From Chionis minor (taxonomy: Eukaryota; Chordata; Aves; Charadriiformes; Chionididae), in NCBI GenBank assembly GCA_013398295.1, contig VZSF01005685.1, forward strand, positions 248,001 to 312,000: a DNA stretch of 64,000 nucleotides, given 5' to 3'. The notes under the pieces are model-generated. The model did no database searches and was not told the DNA's origin. It saw only the letters and a program-made list of their open reading frames with translations. Numbering within the stretch: the first letter of the stretch is position 1; the number at the start of each line of letters is the position of its first letter. The position numbers were made by a program, and so were the translations under genes. Below are positions 50,301 through 62,600 of this stretch, piece after piece.

Positions 50301-52715
50301 CTCCAAGGGCTGGCAGACGAGTAACAGCTTTGAAACAGAGCACACAGCACACCAGGGACACAGAGGAGCTGGCAGCTCTGCATGTCTAGTAAAGCCAAGT
50401 CAGAATTTAGGGGTGAAAATCCAGGGAAGCGCATGCTTGTTAGGGACCGCCAGTTCTGGTCATGCATGTGCTGCTCCGTTCCCCGCATAACTGTTCCTGT
50501 TCACCTGGAGGGCTGAACTACCCGAAATATATCACACTTTAAACGGCGTTCAGAGAAATAAGCATCTTTCTAGACACAATGCTTTTTTAATGGCTTGAAA
50601 TAAAAAGAAATGCTTCTATAACAGATCACCTTTTCTATTTGCATTTTTTTTTCTTTTGTTTTTACAAGATCAGTAGGTCATGACATAGGATGGGAAAAGC
50701 CTTGGCTTGTCATGTTACAGCTATGGTCCAATATGGCAGTGAAGTCACTTAGGTGGTACACCCTGCTCCTCCACAGTGTACATTCTCTTTTATGCAACTT
50801 TGAGAGAGCTTTTAGGGCCAGTGCAACGTCAGGTAACTACACTGGTTTGCATCATGCAATGAAGCTGACCCCTCAGACTGTAAGGTTACTGAAGAGGAAT
50901 CTACTCCTTCATTTTGTTCAGAACAGGCTTCTGGTCCACGACTCCAGTGCTGTCATAACACAAATACATTCATCGAGCCAGTGGAAAGCACAGACCGTAC
51001 AGTGAAGAAGACGAACATGATTAGGAGATTGGGGCGTTATTTCTAATTCTACCAGAACTCCTCTTATGATCGTTCATGTCACCTCTCTGATTTACGTTTC
51101 TCCATCTAGTGAGCTGGGGTACTTAATCCACATCTTAAAGAACAGGGAGATCCTGTGTGTGCACGTGCAGGTGTGTCATTACAACCTGATAATAAGGGCA
51201 GTGTTAACCTGTTAGTCACGGTCTCTGTGATCCACAACAGACAAGGCCTCACTCATGCTGTACAAATACAGAGCCGTCCTGCAGGGCAAGGAGCCTAAAG
51301 CAGAAAAGGTTGCGTTATTACCATTTTGTTTTAAGAGAGTGACTAACTATAGATTCATCATTGCATAAAATACAGAACAAATGACTACTTGTAAACGACT
51401 ACTTACACTGTCAGTGAAGCACAGCCCCTGTAAAAATGACCTGTGTTATTAATTACATACAAAATGGGATACTTACAAGATTTCTGGGCAAGGAAGGTAA
51501 TATGGGAGGTAGCGCACTTTTCCATTCCCAACTGTAATCCTGGGATAGCAAAGAAACATTTTAAGATAGGTAATGTTAAAAGATATCTTCTTAGGATTTT
51601 CCAAGATCTTTTCAGAATCTGGGACAGATTTTGAGAAGTAACTCTAGCTAACTGTTTGTCTACTTTACTAATTAGTGTAGGAGCCAGTGTAGTCACATTT
51701 GAATGTAATATACTGCTGCTAAGGCATAAACAGGAAGCTCAGGACAAAACGAGTCCAGAACCATCCAGCTTGTAACATCAGGTCTAAGTAATTTTATTTA
51801 CATCGTGGTCTACAAAATGCAGGTCTACACATTTTTGAAAAGCATAGGAAAGTGGAACACATAAGGCAATGCCCAAAAAGGATAAATATACAATGTACAG
51901 CGATGTGACATAATAAGACTTCCTGGAACTTTAAATGCCATGTGTGCACCCTTTAATTTCCGCAGCAGACAAATAGGCTGCATAGGCTTTTTTCTCCCTT
52001 CAATTTTGTTCACACTCTCTGTATTTTTATATCAAATGCCTTAACTATTGGTGAAATGCAACCACCCACAATGTGAAATAAGAGCAAATTGCAACATCAG
52101 AGATACAGTAAAATTAAGAATAATTTAACAATTAATAATTTCGTAGTTAATAGAAATGCCTGATCTCAGATTCCTGTCAAACAATGTTTGAGTTTGCTCA
52201 AGACAATCTGCAAGGCATACCCAGTATTCAGTATATTCAAAGCTACAAACATGCTCAGTGTTTGAAAGCAACCGTGTTTGATAGATACAAAGCTATCCCT
52301 AGTTACACTGGAGTGAGTATGGACTGTTTGAAGAGAACATAATCATCCCTTTTAAGGCCTGAGCTGAAATGTAACTGGAATATTCTGTACCTGAACGTTT
52401 GTTTGTGAGTCAGGTATCGTGTTAGCAGCCTAATTTAGACACAACTGGTCTTTTTTTCTCTCTCCCTTTGGAGGCTTCTCTCTCTACTAGTGTTACTTTC
52501 TCTATTGTACAAATTACTGTTCTTTCTTACAGTTCTAACAGGGACTTTCCACAAAATGCACTGCCTACATTTTTCTGCTACTATGCTTTTTACCACGGTA
52601 TAGACAAAGATGGGATGTTTCAAATATGACTGAGCTTGCCAGCAGATACTTACCAGATAAACACGTTAACAGCAAACAGACAGAGAAGAGATCCTAACAC
52701 TTTCCTGGAAATCAT
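46631..52715 (-). CDS. GBGT1: Globoside alpha-1,3-N-acetylgalactosaminyltransferase 1 (Forssman synthetase), complete six-exon coding sequence
   Basis: GT6-family enzyme. The family member adds alpha-1,3-GalNAc from UDP-GalNAc to globoside, giving the Forssman glycolipid in the Golgi. Coding exons, in transcription order: 52654-52715, 51477-51539, 50093-50143, 49959-49994, 47762-47896, 46631-47315. All introns are GT-AG and every junction keeps frame. Product: 343 residues, against 347 in human. Layout: short basic tail (MISRK), membrane anchor about 7-21, stem to about 70, catalytic domain 71-343. Landmarks: PWLAPI at 80-85, N-glycosylation site NLT at 104, YERR at 237-240, [12 protein letters not shown] at 252-263, EESHLN at 293-298 with the presumed catalytic Glu294, and [11 protein letters not shown] near the end. 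The start is supported by an in-frame TAA at 52749-52751, 11 codons upstream. Oddity: the DXD motif is D-I-N (202-204). The GGA substrate-pocket signature and C-terminal wording fit GBGT1 better than ABO or GGTA1. Confidence 0.95.
47762..47896 (-). CDS. GBGT1: GBGT1 exon 6 (start of catalytic domain)
   Basis: A 135-base exon, phase 2 to phase 2. It encodes [20 protein letters not shown] and continues to [13 protein letters not shown], the conserved opening of the GT6 catalytic domain (human: [28 protein letters not shown]). It holds the N-glycosylation sequon at residue 104. It has a TTCTTCAG acceptor and a GTAAGT donor. Confidence 0.93.
49959..49994 (-). CDS. GBGT1: GBGT1 exon 5 (36-base microexon, stem)
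   Basis: A 36-base exon, phase 2 to phase 2, encoding [11 protein letters not shown]. It corresponds to the QYPQPKLLEHRP segment of human GBGT1. The acceptor is TTTTTACAG and the donor GTAAGT. It is too short for ordinary ORF finding and was located by requiring the phase to match exons 4 and 6. Confidence 0.85.
50093..50143 (-). CDS. GBGT1: GBGT1 exon 4 (stem region)
   Basis: A 51-base exon, phase 2 to phase 2. It encodes [16 protein letters not shown], aligning with the NMKLHYKREKPLQPV stem of human GBGT1. It has an ATGCAG acceptor and a GTAAGT donor. Short exons of this kind are typical of the GT6 stem. Confidence 0.88.
51477..51539 (-). CDS. GBGT1: GBGT1 exon 3 (stem region)
   Basis: A 63-base exon, phase 2 to phase 2. 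It completes the Trp codon and encodes a stem segment containing [12 protein letters not shown], which matches the [12 protein letters not shown] segment of mammalian GBGT1. It has a CCCAG acceptor and a GTAAGT donor. Confidence 0.9.
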
Positions 52716-52769
52716 GTCTTCTAGAGTAGAAGAAAGAAGGGCAGCTTCTTACTCCCAGCAGCTTTCAAT
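52654..52769 (-). CDS. GBGT1: GBGT1 exon 2: end of 5' UTR, start codon and membrane anchor
   Basis: The acceptor AG lies at 52770-52771 (TTTGCAG on the minus strand). The ATG is at 52713-52715 and coding runs to 52654, followed by a GTAAG donor. It encodes [20 protein letters not shown] plus two bases of a Trp codon, a typical type II Golgi signal anchor: basic residues, then a hydrophobic run. An in-frame TAA at 52749-52751 closes the upstream frame, so this ATG is the likely start. Confidence 0.9.
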
Positions 52770-53261
52770 CTGCAAAGAACAAAAAAGCCCGGGAAATTGG
52801 CTGTAAGTACGTCACTATGAGAGAAATGGATTATTTTATTATAGAAGCATGAGGTTCTCCAAGCAGTTTCATTTTAATTCACTGTTTCTGAAATCAGGAA
52901 CACAGAAGGAACCATACTGGCAGTCAGGCCACTCAGTCACTGAGGCAGTTCTTGTAAACCGTTTGAGAAACCTCTCCGTTTCCGTGAGATCTAATCACGG
53001 TTATAAGTGCATGGGGAGCCTTTCTGATTCGATTCTAGTTTCTGTAAATTCCATTTACTCATCTAAAGCACACAGCCTCTGCAATTTAATAAACTCACCA
53101 AAACAAACCGTATCAGGTGATACATAGAGCTAATACAGTTACCATTTTAGCTGATAAAACTCCATCTTTCACAAAAGTAACTGCCAGAGACAGCTCCCTC
53201 CAAAGGTGCGTGTAGGACAGAGGTAAACTGACGTCCGATACAAGCGAAGAAACGTTACATG

Positions 53262-53284
53262 ATAATAATAATAATAATAATAAT
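53262..53284 (+). repeat. (ATA)n microsatellite
   Basis: About seven and a half perfect ATA units upstream of the GBGT1 coding start, in the inferred first intron. Confidence 0.9.
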
Positions 53285-53526
53285 GCATATTAGGTAATGA
53301 TATTTCTCTGTAAGTCAACGAAATTACTCCCTTTTCAACAGCTGTAAAAATCAACTTCCCCTAGCTCAGCTGTCATACCTTAAAAAACTCATATTTTCTG
53401 TTCACAGGGAAGGTTCCCCCAGCGTGAACCACGGGCCCTGTAACAAACACACAAAGCCTTTGCACGTGGCCTCCAAAGGGGCTTGTTACGAGCACATTAA
53501 TTGCTATAGGCTACATTCGTTGTTAC

Positions 53527-53725
53527 CTTTAGTGAATACAGAGCTGTGGTGCTGCAGATAAGTCTCTTGCGTGCAAGCTCACTTCCGCCTCCGCGGCATC
53601 CTCTGCGTCCAGATAAAGTGCTCTTCTGCCAAGCAGGCTTTCCAGGCTGCTGCTGGAGGGGCTGTAACGCAGTTTCGAGTTAGAGGAAAGCACTTCCTAG
53701 CATGTGACTGGAGCCTGGGGGGGGC
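53527..53725 (-). other. GBGT1: Putative non-coding first exon of GBGT1
   Basis: Inferred between the TATA-positioned start and a CTAAAG/GTAACA donor at 53522-53526. The segment is locally CpG-richer than its AT-rich surroundings (around 53575-53660). Splicing from here to the acceptor above 52769 would give the 5' UTR. No transcript evidence is available. Confidence 0.35.
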
Positions 53726-53750
53726 GAAGCAGGGCTGTTTGTCAAAGTCC

Positions 53751-53758
53751 TATTTATA
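53751..53758 (-). promoter_or_regulatory. GBGT1: TATA box of a probable GBGT1 promoter
   Basis: TATAAATA on the minus strand within a short CCTATAAATAGG palindrome, about 1.0 kb upstream of the coding-start exon. A start site about 30 bases downstream would fall near 53725. A GC-box-like C-run (around 53717-53725) and an ETS-like AGGAAGTG (around 53691-53698) lie beside it. A GTAAC donor just below 53527 could close a non-coding first exon of about 200 bases. The assignment rests on position and motif only. Confidence 0.5.
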
Positions 53759-56291
53759 GGCAGTCAGTAGCATTGATGTTAGTGGGAGGAACCGCTACAG
53801 GGTGCTTTTTTTGGGGAGGCTGAAATAAGCATCGCAGAGATCTCTTCTGTCCCGGCCCTTGGTAAAACATACAACAGTGCCAACGGATCTGGAAAGTCAG
53901 CGATGATTTTCCCACTTGAATTTCTTTGGTTATAAAAATACAGGTAACAAAAAGTTCTTTAGTTTGCTTTATTATGCCATACAGAAATTTGCTCTGGTGC
54001 TTCTTCCTCACTCTCCTGTCAGCCAATCTAATCAGCTTTCACTAAGAAGCATCACAAAATCACACTTTAAAAAAATAAACCTAAAAAAAAAACCCCTAAC
54101 ATATAACTCAAAGCCTTCTACTATTTAAAGTCTTTATGGATTCATGCTGAGCAGTTCTGGATTCTTGCCTAAAAATGCTGCAGATTCACAAACGTAGAAG
54201 GATTTGCAAGCAGTTTTTCCCCTCTAGCCATTATTCTACACTTTCACTAGTTTTATCTGATTCCTGCACTAATTCTGTGATGAGAAGTGCTACACTGATG
54301 CCAGGATTTTTCAGCGCCGCACATCTGACCTTGTGCTCGATGCCTCTGGCACACGCGAAGTGGAGCAGTGTGCAGAGAAGAGTTCAAACTGTTGCTTTTC
54401 AGTCATTCTTTGAGAGCTGGATAGACACAGGGTGGGTAGGCAACCTATGCCAGTGCCTTACTGCCCTTCTCATCAGGAGGCTTCCTGATTTCCAACCAGG
54501 ATCTCACCTGCTGCAGTTTAGGTCTGTGCCTTTTTAAGACAGCATTCATGCACTTGGAGACTCCCTGTACACAGCTGAAGGCTGTGAAGTTTCCTTCCCT
54601 CTTCTGTTCTGTGACCTCAACCACCACAACTCCTTCAGTCTTTCTTTGTAGGCTGTTAACTTCAAGCCATGAGATTATTTATGTAAATTCTGTTCGATCT
54701 CTAATCAGTCCATTCTCGTGAAGTCTGGTGCCAAAACCAAATCAAATACTTCTGCGGAGCCCCCACCAGTATTGAGTAAAGCAGGATCACCCCACAAAAC
54801 TGAAATGCCGTGACACTTCATGGATTCCTGTGTGACACTTGCCTACTTTGCAAGAACACAGCGCTGGTGATGACATTCAGCCTGTGGCCAAGTGTAATCC
54901 ACACATCTTTTCCACGGAACCTCTCCTAGCCAGTCCTGTGGCATATAAAACCTTGTACTTGACTTTATACTCCATTTTCATGCTATTTGTTTTTCTAAAA
55001 CATCAAACCTTGACTGAATTCTATTTTCCGCGGTGCCGGCAGACCCTCCCAGCTCGATACCACCTTCCAATTTCATAAACATCCTCTCCAAGTTTTCCCC
55101 CAAAGCATAAATGACAGTATAAGACAGTACCACTTTGCAGACAGGCTCCTGGGGATTCTCATTTCCTGCACCTGCCCATCCTTGTGCACTTATCCCGGTG
55201 GTGTACAGGGAGCGATAGCACAGAACTTGGCTGATGGGAAAGGACAGAGAATAATGAACAGACAGAAGGAAGGAAAATAAAAGTTATCCTCACATTGAAT
55301 AGTAAAATTAACACATAATAAAAGACCACAGGGGCGTTCTTGTTATTTTAGTGCAGTTTCAGCTATTTTAATAGGCATAGTGTACTTCCACGTGTCTCTA
55401 CAGAGTAAACATCTAATCCCTCAGGAAAAGTAATACACATGGTTTGAAATATTGCATCATTAGGAGCACAGCTGAAGAATTCCCCCTTTGCTTCAATTTC
55501 TCTGTTACAAATCTGCAAGAACACTGGAGGCAGATGATTTCGGAACATCTCCTTGCACCTAAAACCATCTCATTGACATTTTACCGTATTTGTCCTCTAG
55601 TGATTTACAACTCTAGGGTTCACAGTGAATGCAAACAAAAATGAAATAGATGCGGATGCAGTTAGTGACAGAATCTCCTAACAAACAGAAAAATGGCTAA
55701 TGCATTTTTAATAGTTAATCAGAGTCCTCAAATTTATTCAGAGAGGTTTTTTTAAAAAAGCAACATGGTTGAAAGTAGCTGTATTACTCCTAAGTGAACT
55801 TGCTTGACCTCCCAGAACAAAGCAGTACTTTATCTCCAAGCCCTGCCTTGGAAAGCATTCTGGATTGCAGATAAATAGGTCACTTGTAGACGTTTCTGTG
55901 GAAAATACTCTTTGCCGATCAACTATTTCAGATTTCTAAAACTGAAGTAGCGAGCTGTGAGCACTGTCACTCAGAATGTGAAGAAAGAGGGGATATCTGC
56001 AGGAAGGGCTTTATGTGAGCTGAAGAAAAAGTTTCCTTGCTGGACTCCATTATTAAACAGGCTGCGTTTAACTGTTATAACTTCAGACTATGCCATGACA
56101 CAGACATATTTAATCATGCCTGAATCTCGAACACGAACTTCAGTCCAAATCCACTGCCTGGGCTTCCAGCTTTCCAGATTCTCATATTACAGCTAACACC
56201 ACAATGAGTTAAACTTTACTCTGGCTGAGATCCGACTAGGAAACACTGCACATAGTCTACATTTCATTTACAGCACATTCGTCAGATTTTT

Positions 56292-56297
56292 TTTATT
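56292..56297 (-). terminator. CCDC180: Polyadenylation signal of the CCDC180-like gene
   Basis: AATAAA on the minus strand, about 180 bases past the stop codon of the terminal exon. Its position fits a short 3' UTR of about 200 bases. Confidence 0.55.
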
Positions 56298-56473
56298 TCA
56301 AGAGCCAGAAAATAGCTCCTTTCACCACAGCACTTGTTCAGTGCAACAGAAATAAATTCATAAAAGATTAGAAAATCCTGTTGGACTAAATCTATAACAT
56401 CACTGACATCAGTAGAAACTTGTCAGTTTACACCAACAATGATCAGAAGAACATCAGCAAGATTCGATTGATC

Positions 56474-56605
56474 TCATGTATAGAGTTGTTTAATCTTCTG
56501 GATGGCTCGTTTCCACCAATCTTCCCAATGCTGAATTGTCAGCAGCTGAGCTCTACTTTCTTCCTTGATCTGGGCAAACTGCTGCTCAAGTTTACATTTG
56601 TATTT
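56474..56605 (-). CDS. CCDC180: CCDC180-like terminal exon with stop codon
   Basis: A 132-base coding segment, phase 0: 43 residues and TGA at 56474-56476. It starts after a TTTATACAG acceptor and encodes KYKCKLEQQFAQIKEESRAQ and then QHWEDWWKRAIQKIKQLYT. The charged helical wording continues the preceding exon naturally, which supports this as the true C-terminus. Confidence 0.87.
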   Translation of the reverse strand, partial: KYKCKLEQQFAQIKEESRAQLLTIQHWEDWWKRAIQKIKQLYT

Positions 56606-59600
56606 CTGTATAAACAACAACAACAGACAAAGTGGGTAGTGAGGAAATATAATTTTACTTGGCCTAAACCCAGGTCCTGATCCACCGTGTCAGAAGATGG
56701 CATACAGGCCTTATTTTCTGCCTTTGACAACAGAACTGGATGAACAATGAATTACTCATTGCCTTCCTTCTGTGTCTCTTTTAAAGGCTTCTGAAACTAA
56801 ATTATCAGCAATATTTAAATTCTGCTAAAAATGCAAGATCTTCATCTCACTTCCATTATCTCCTACGATTACAGAGCTGCCTCCTCTAGAGAAGAGAGAG
56901 GAAAGCATCTCACACACAGCATGCACTCTGGCTCTCGCCGGAACTTCCTCAGTCACAAGTGTGAATGGAACTATTACAAAGCTGCTAAAAAGGTATTTCA
57001 CCTAAACAGAAACTCGAAGACCACCATGAAAACCTCAAGGCACCTTTATTAAAGAGCCCATGCTCCAAAATGTAAAATACTTTCTTTTTATACATACCTT
57101 CAGGAAAATATTTATGTGGCATGCATTTACCATATCACACCCTGCTGACAAACTACGTTCACTTCAAAACTGTACCGTAACCAGATGCTTAGGTACCATA
57201 ATTAGATACATAAATTTGCATACACTCATGCAAATTTATAGTTTTGATGGCATTTGCCATTGTTGACAAGTGTATTTTATATTTCCCTATTAAAAATATA
57301 TTTTAAAAAATAATTCAATTCACTGGCAGGCAGTACTATTAGTTCCAGGACAGATGCATAAACACTGACCATTTATTTCTAAATGATTTACTGTAAGAAT
57401 ATTCTCCCATTTGCTGAACACTTCTGTTTCAGAAGCTATCACCAGTGCAAGTCAGAGTCTCACGGTTGTCTGGAATGTGCTCATTCTTCTAGCAGACTTA
57501 GTGATGAGAGAGTGATCATTTTTATGCTGGAAACAATGATCTGTGATGGTTCAGGATGTACGATAGGATGTAAGCATGTTACAGCCTTCACCTTTTATGG
57601 AAAAATCAGCCTTTGTCATTTTAGATTTGTGATCTGAGGCTTGAGCTGCGGGCTTTAGAAAGGCAAGTGAAATGGCACTGTGGCAGCACCTACTTTTGGT
57701 ATTGTGATGCTGCTGAAATGCATGAAGTGTTCTATTTCTGATACCATCCGTGCTCCTCTGCTGAGACAGTTCCTTGTTGTATCTGAGTGAGAGAACTCCC
57801 TAAGAAGCCAACTCTGTCTGCTTTTGCCAACATCACAAAGAAATGGACATGAGAGAGGATTTCTATGCATGGTTAACATGGCTTTAAGATCTGAAAACAC
57901 TGTGTCTATTAAAAACTTACACATAGCCATACTTTTCTTCTCAAAAAAACCCAAATCCACAACAGTAGCAGCCCCACTCACAGCCCTTTCCCACAGACCA
58001 ACCTTATATACAGCATCTCTTGCTTCTACTGCTGCCACATGGCCCGGTGTAGTCTTAGCTGTTGTAACGGACGCAGTTTCTCTGCAGAGAACATAGTCCA
58101 AGTTGTCTGTAAGAATAGTCATGGGTATTCCTGGCCAAGTCCTTTAAAAAAACAAAACAAACAAACAAGTTGCATGAGCACGGTAGCTGATTATCCTAAT
58201 TCATGTTACTTGTACTTAAAGTACAAAAGATTAAACATCTTTTTTTAATCTCCCCAAAAGGACTACCCTAAAAACTACCTTATTTAGTACAACCAGCTTT
58301 TTTTTTTTTAAAACTTCTGGGTATCTGCACAGTAAATAAAATTCACATCTTCCACATGAAAACATGCAGTATATTCACATATTTAAAAGCGCTGTATTGA
58401 TAAATAGTGGCTAGCAAAGCAGCACAGCAATAATACTGAAATTGTACTGCTTTACAGTATAATATGTAATTCACTTTTATTTATTTGGATCCATTGCTAT
58501 TTTTTCTTTAATATCATTACCCACTCAAACTGCTCGATAACCAGTTAAAGGACATCACTAATGATAAACATAGTATTCGGCAGTTTCAACGAGGTAGCAA
58601 GAAACTAGTTTAAGGAAGAGAAATTACATAGAACAGTGTGCAGTATCTTCAAATGTTACCTGCTCCCACGCTCAATTAACTGTTTAACTTCACGGATTTC
58701 TAAAGGAAGTCCAGCTTGTTTACGACGGATTAAAGTGGATGTCTTCTCTCTTGCTATTTCAGTTTCTGGGAGATAATAGAAGATAGGCTCAGCAGCAACA
58801 AAACGCTGGCAGTAATACCACTGCTTTGAAGTAACTATAAGCAGCTAGGTACTCTCCACTTTCAAGAAATAGCTTTGCATCCTTGATCATGCAAATCTTT
58901 CAATCTAAAGTATTATAGCACATAAAGTCTCCACTTCATAGGGAAAGGCTGCTACAATCTTTGAGAAGGAAGTGGAGGCCTGAACAAGCAATCTCTTCTT
59001 TACTTACTTGCTACTTGTACGTCATTAACAGTGATACTTTCATCTAATTCCAGAAGCAGCTTTTCAGTGAAGGCAGCTAGTGCAGAAACAAAGTTCTGAG
59101 CACACTCAGCAACACACTCCTGTTGGGACATTGGAGACAAGCGAAGGGAATTCCTTTGATAATTTGATCTCCTTTTAGTTTAGCTTGAAAAGAACTGCAC
59201 AAGTATCCAACCTCGACATTTTGCAACAGCTGCAGACAACAGACATAAGGCCTACGTTGCACATAAAAGGGTTTAAAGGTGCCTCTCCGCAGTATTCTCA
59301 GCACTACCTAATTACCTAAGGTAAAGTACAAAAAGCTTATGAGTTTGTTTATAGTTCCCCAGTAGTTGTATATTTGGGCTAAGCATCTAAACCTGATAAA
59401 AGCAGCTCCCTGTAAATGCATCCTTCTGCCCAAAGCAAAGGCCATTGTGGAATATGGGTACTTTGGGTGGAGGTGCTTTGCCTGGGTATTATTCTAAAAC
59501 AAGGTATGTGTGATTCTATGTGTGCATGCAGAGCTAAGAGGAGAAGGGGATATTACTTTGGAATTAAAAATCTATATAGTCTGCAGACGGTATAGAATTT

Positions 59601-62600
59601 TGAGTAAGCGGCCTGAGAGAAGTAAACAAAGCACTTCAATGCTGGGGAATTGACCTTCAGCAACCCTAGAGGGTGGAGTGGGAAAAGTGTTCCGATTCCT
59701 GAATCTCCCCTGTAAAATTCTGCTTATTCCATTTATCATTCTTGTGTAGAAAAGTGCCAGTTACTTGCGTTAATGAAATGCACAGAGAAGAAACCCTTGC
59801 AGGCATCTGTTGTCTGTAAGTACTATAACCAACCAGAGGATGTCACTGTTGCTCCCAATTTAGATTTATATCCAACAATTCTACCATTGAGCTATGTCAT
59901 CTCTTCCTCAGTATGTTCTATGAATGATACAAAAGATTAGTTTATTCCACAATAAATCCATGCATGTGTACCTGTGCATACGCATTTATGTGTATATTGG
60001 TCTAATGCTGATAATACATAACAAAGTTAAAAGATGAATGAACATGATTGTGCAATACTGAAAACATTTTCCAGTTTAGTTTTGATGGGGAGGAAAAATG
60101 TATTCAAGACCTACTCACCTTTCCAAATGCAACATCTAAGTTCATACTATGGAATGGCTTTGGAGTTACCTGCAGCATCTGCGTGGTGAGATGAATACCA
60201 TCAGCTTGGTCCTTTTGCCTTTTTATCTCCGCTTGGCACAAAGTGTCCAGATGAGGTAAGTTGCCTGGATGTCCCAGAGAGGGATGTAGTTGATTCTTGT
60301 GCACAGCCTTTAAATAAATACGTAACAAAGAAAAGTCTTCTGTAAAGAATGTGCAACTGAGTCATATTAAGAAAGAAGTAAACCCCAAGTGTTTCACATA
60401 AAAGTATTCAGAAAGATAAAGAAAATTTAGTGTATTCCTTGGCTGTCTAGAGACAAACCTTGCAGTGCAGTATATACCAAATTGCCTGTCTGCTGGAGAA
60501 CAGGGCCTGATCTCATCTTGATTTTTGTTTTCAACAAATAATAATCTCTTCTACCAAGTGGTAAACAAGATATTTTTTTATATATTTATATTTACATTTT
60601 TTCCTGAATTTATCTTAATATTCAGAGGGACAAAATCTCAAGATACTGTTCTGTAACATTTTCTGCATGATCTCCATTATGATTCCATTACTAGTTCTGA
60701 TATTACCGGACAAAATATATACCTCTTTTTTGAAAGACAGTAAATAATATTTCATTATCCTTATGTCATCGTACCTACAAACGAATGCAGTCATACAGTA
60801 TGAGCTGTATCACCATACCACAATGTCACAGCCCTTCCAGTCTAAGTGTAGGATGACAGGCAGAGCTGTACAAGATTATAATGAGTCAGCCCAAAGGTGG
60901 AAGAAGTGAGAGAAGGGACTGAGTTACTAGAAATACAAAGCTTCCAGTAAGAACTACACAGACTAACTGCAAACACAGAAACTAAATCTGTCTAGCTCAG
61001 CAGTGCGTGATTAAGCTAACAGTGAGATTAATAACAAGAAAATGTTATAATTCTGATGCATTTAGCATTGCTTACACTGGAAGCATTCCAGTATGTCCAT
61101 GACACATACCTTCACGTTCTCCCAGTCTTCCAGCTGTTTATTGAAGAGGTGCCGAATCTGACCAGTGGAATAGCTGAGCTTCTCCTCATGTTCTTTTAAA
61201 AGACTATCAACTGCCAACTGGGACACATAAGGAAGTTCCTTCTCAAACAACTTCAGCTGATCCTGAAATTCTTTTTGGAAAAGACAGCGTGTTTATGTGA
61301 CACAGAGTATGCATTGCAAGGAAAAGATCCACTCAGCTGAGTTGAATGTACACTGCAAGGGTCAAACAACCTGGAATTTTCTCTTACAGAGATTCTGTCC
61401 CTGCCATTCCTTTTCCTATGTCCAAAGCTTTGAGAAACATAAACTTGCTAAAAGATGTGACGCTGTACAGATCTTTCAATCTAGTCAAGGGTCCTTCTGC
61501 CATGCTTTTTGTAACTGATAATATATAAAAGAGAATATTGGCCCAATTTCCAGTGAAATCAACAGCTTTTCCACTGAGTGTGATGGGTTAGGAAAGCTAC
61601 ATAATTCTCAATCCAGTTTTCAGTTTACATACTGAAAAATTACATACGCAAGAAGTTAAAAGCCTTAACTGAATGCATTTACCTATAAGACAGGAATTGT
61701 AGTAATCATCTGTCTGACTTTGGTATGACAATAGATTCTGCTTTAGCACTTCTGCACAATGTTCAAATGTCTCTGGGAGATCTTCAGGCATTGTGATTTG
61801 AGGCTTCTCTTTCTGGTAGAACTCCTTCAGAAGGTGAAGATAAAACAGAAGAGTTGTTGGTAACACAATTACAAATCATATCTAGGCATGTAACAGTGGC
61901 AGGGATACATAAGGCTATCAACTACGCTCTTATTTGAGACCAGTTTTCTTCCTCAGATTCTGAAATGCTTTGTTAATATTTATAAAGAAACTTGTGATTA
62001 AAAACACAGTGTCAAATGCTATTTAAAAATTAGCTGCACTGGTGAAGAAAGGAAAATTTTTGGATGGCCATCCAAACATTGTAAAGAACCAAATTATTTA
62101 GCTGACACAGGAAAAGACCTATGAAAGGAAAAGCGACTGAAGAACACTGGGTTTTCTTACCTCAGCAAGAGAGAGCAAGCTGTTATTACCCGTCCAGAGA
62201 ATATTCATAATAACCCCCTTAAAAGTACTGAAAAGATACAAAATAAAAATAAATGAAAAAAAAAAAAAAAAAGGTGACCACATTGTAAAATGATCAGATT
62301 GGCAATATTTACTGTTTTTCAAATATTTTTTTCAGGCTTGTTTTAATACATTTTTCAGAGCACAAGCAAACAAATATACAGAACGTGTAAGAATCTCCAC
62401 TCCCATTAGAACAGATTCCCTTCAGAAGCAGCAAGGACTCTGAGATACTGTAAATGCTTACTGGAGAGCACCTCCACGTCACTGGAACAAAAAAGCTATC
62501 TTAGGCAACTTCCTGTGCTGAAAACTTACCTTAAGAGCTTACTATGCACTTTACATAAACCAAAAATATTTGAAGGTGGACCCAGCTCTTCACTGGAATT

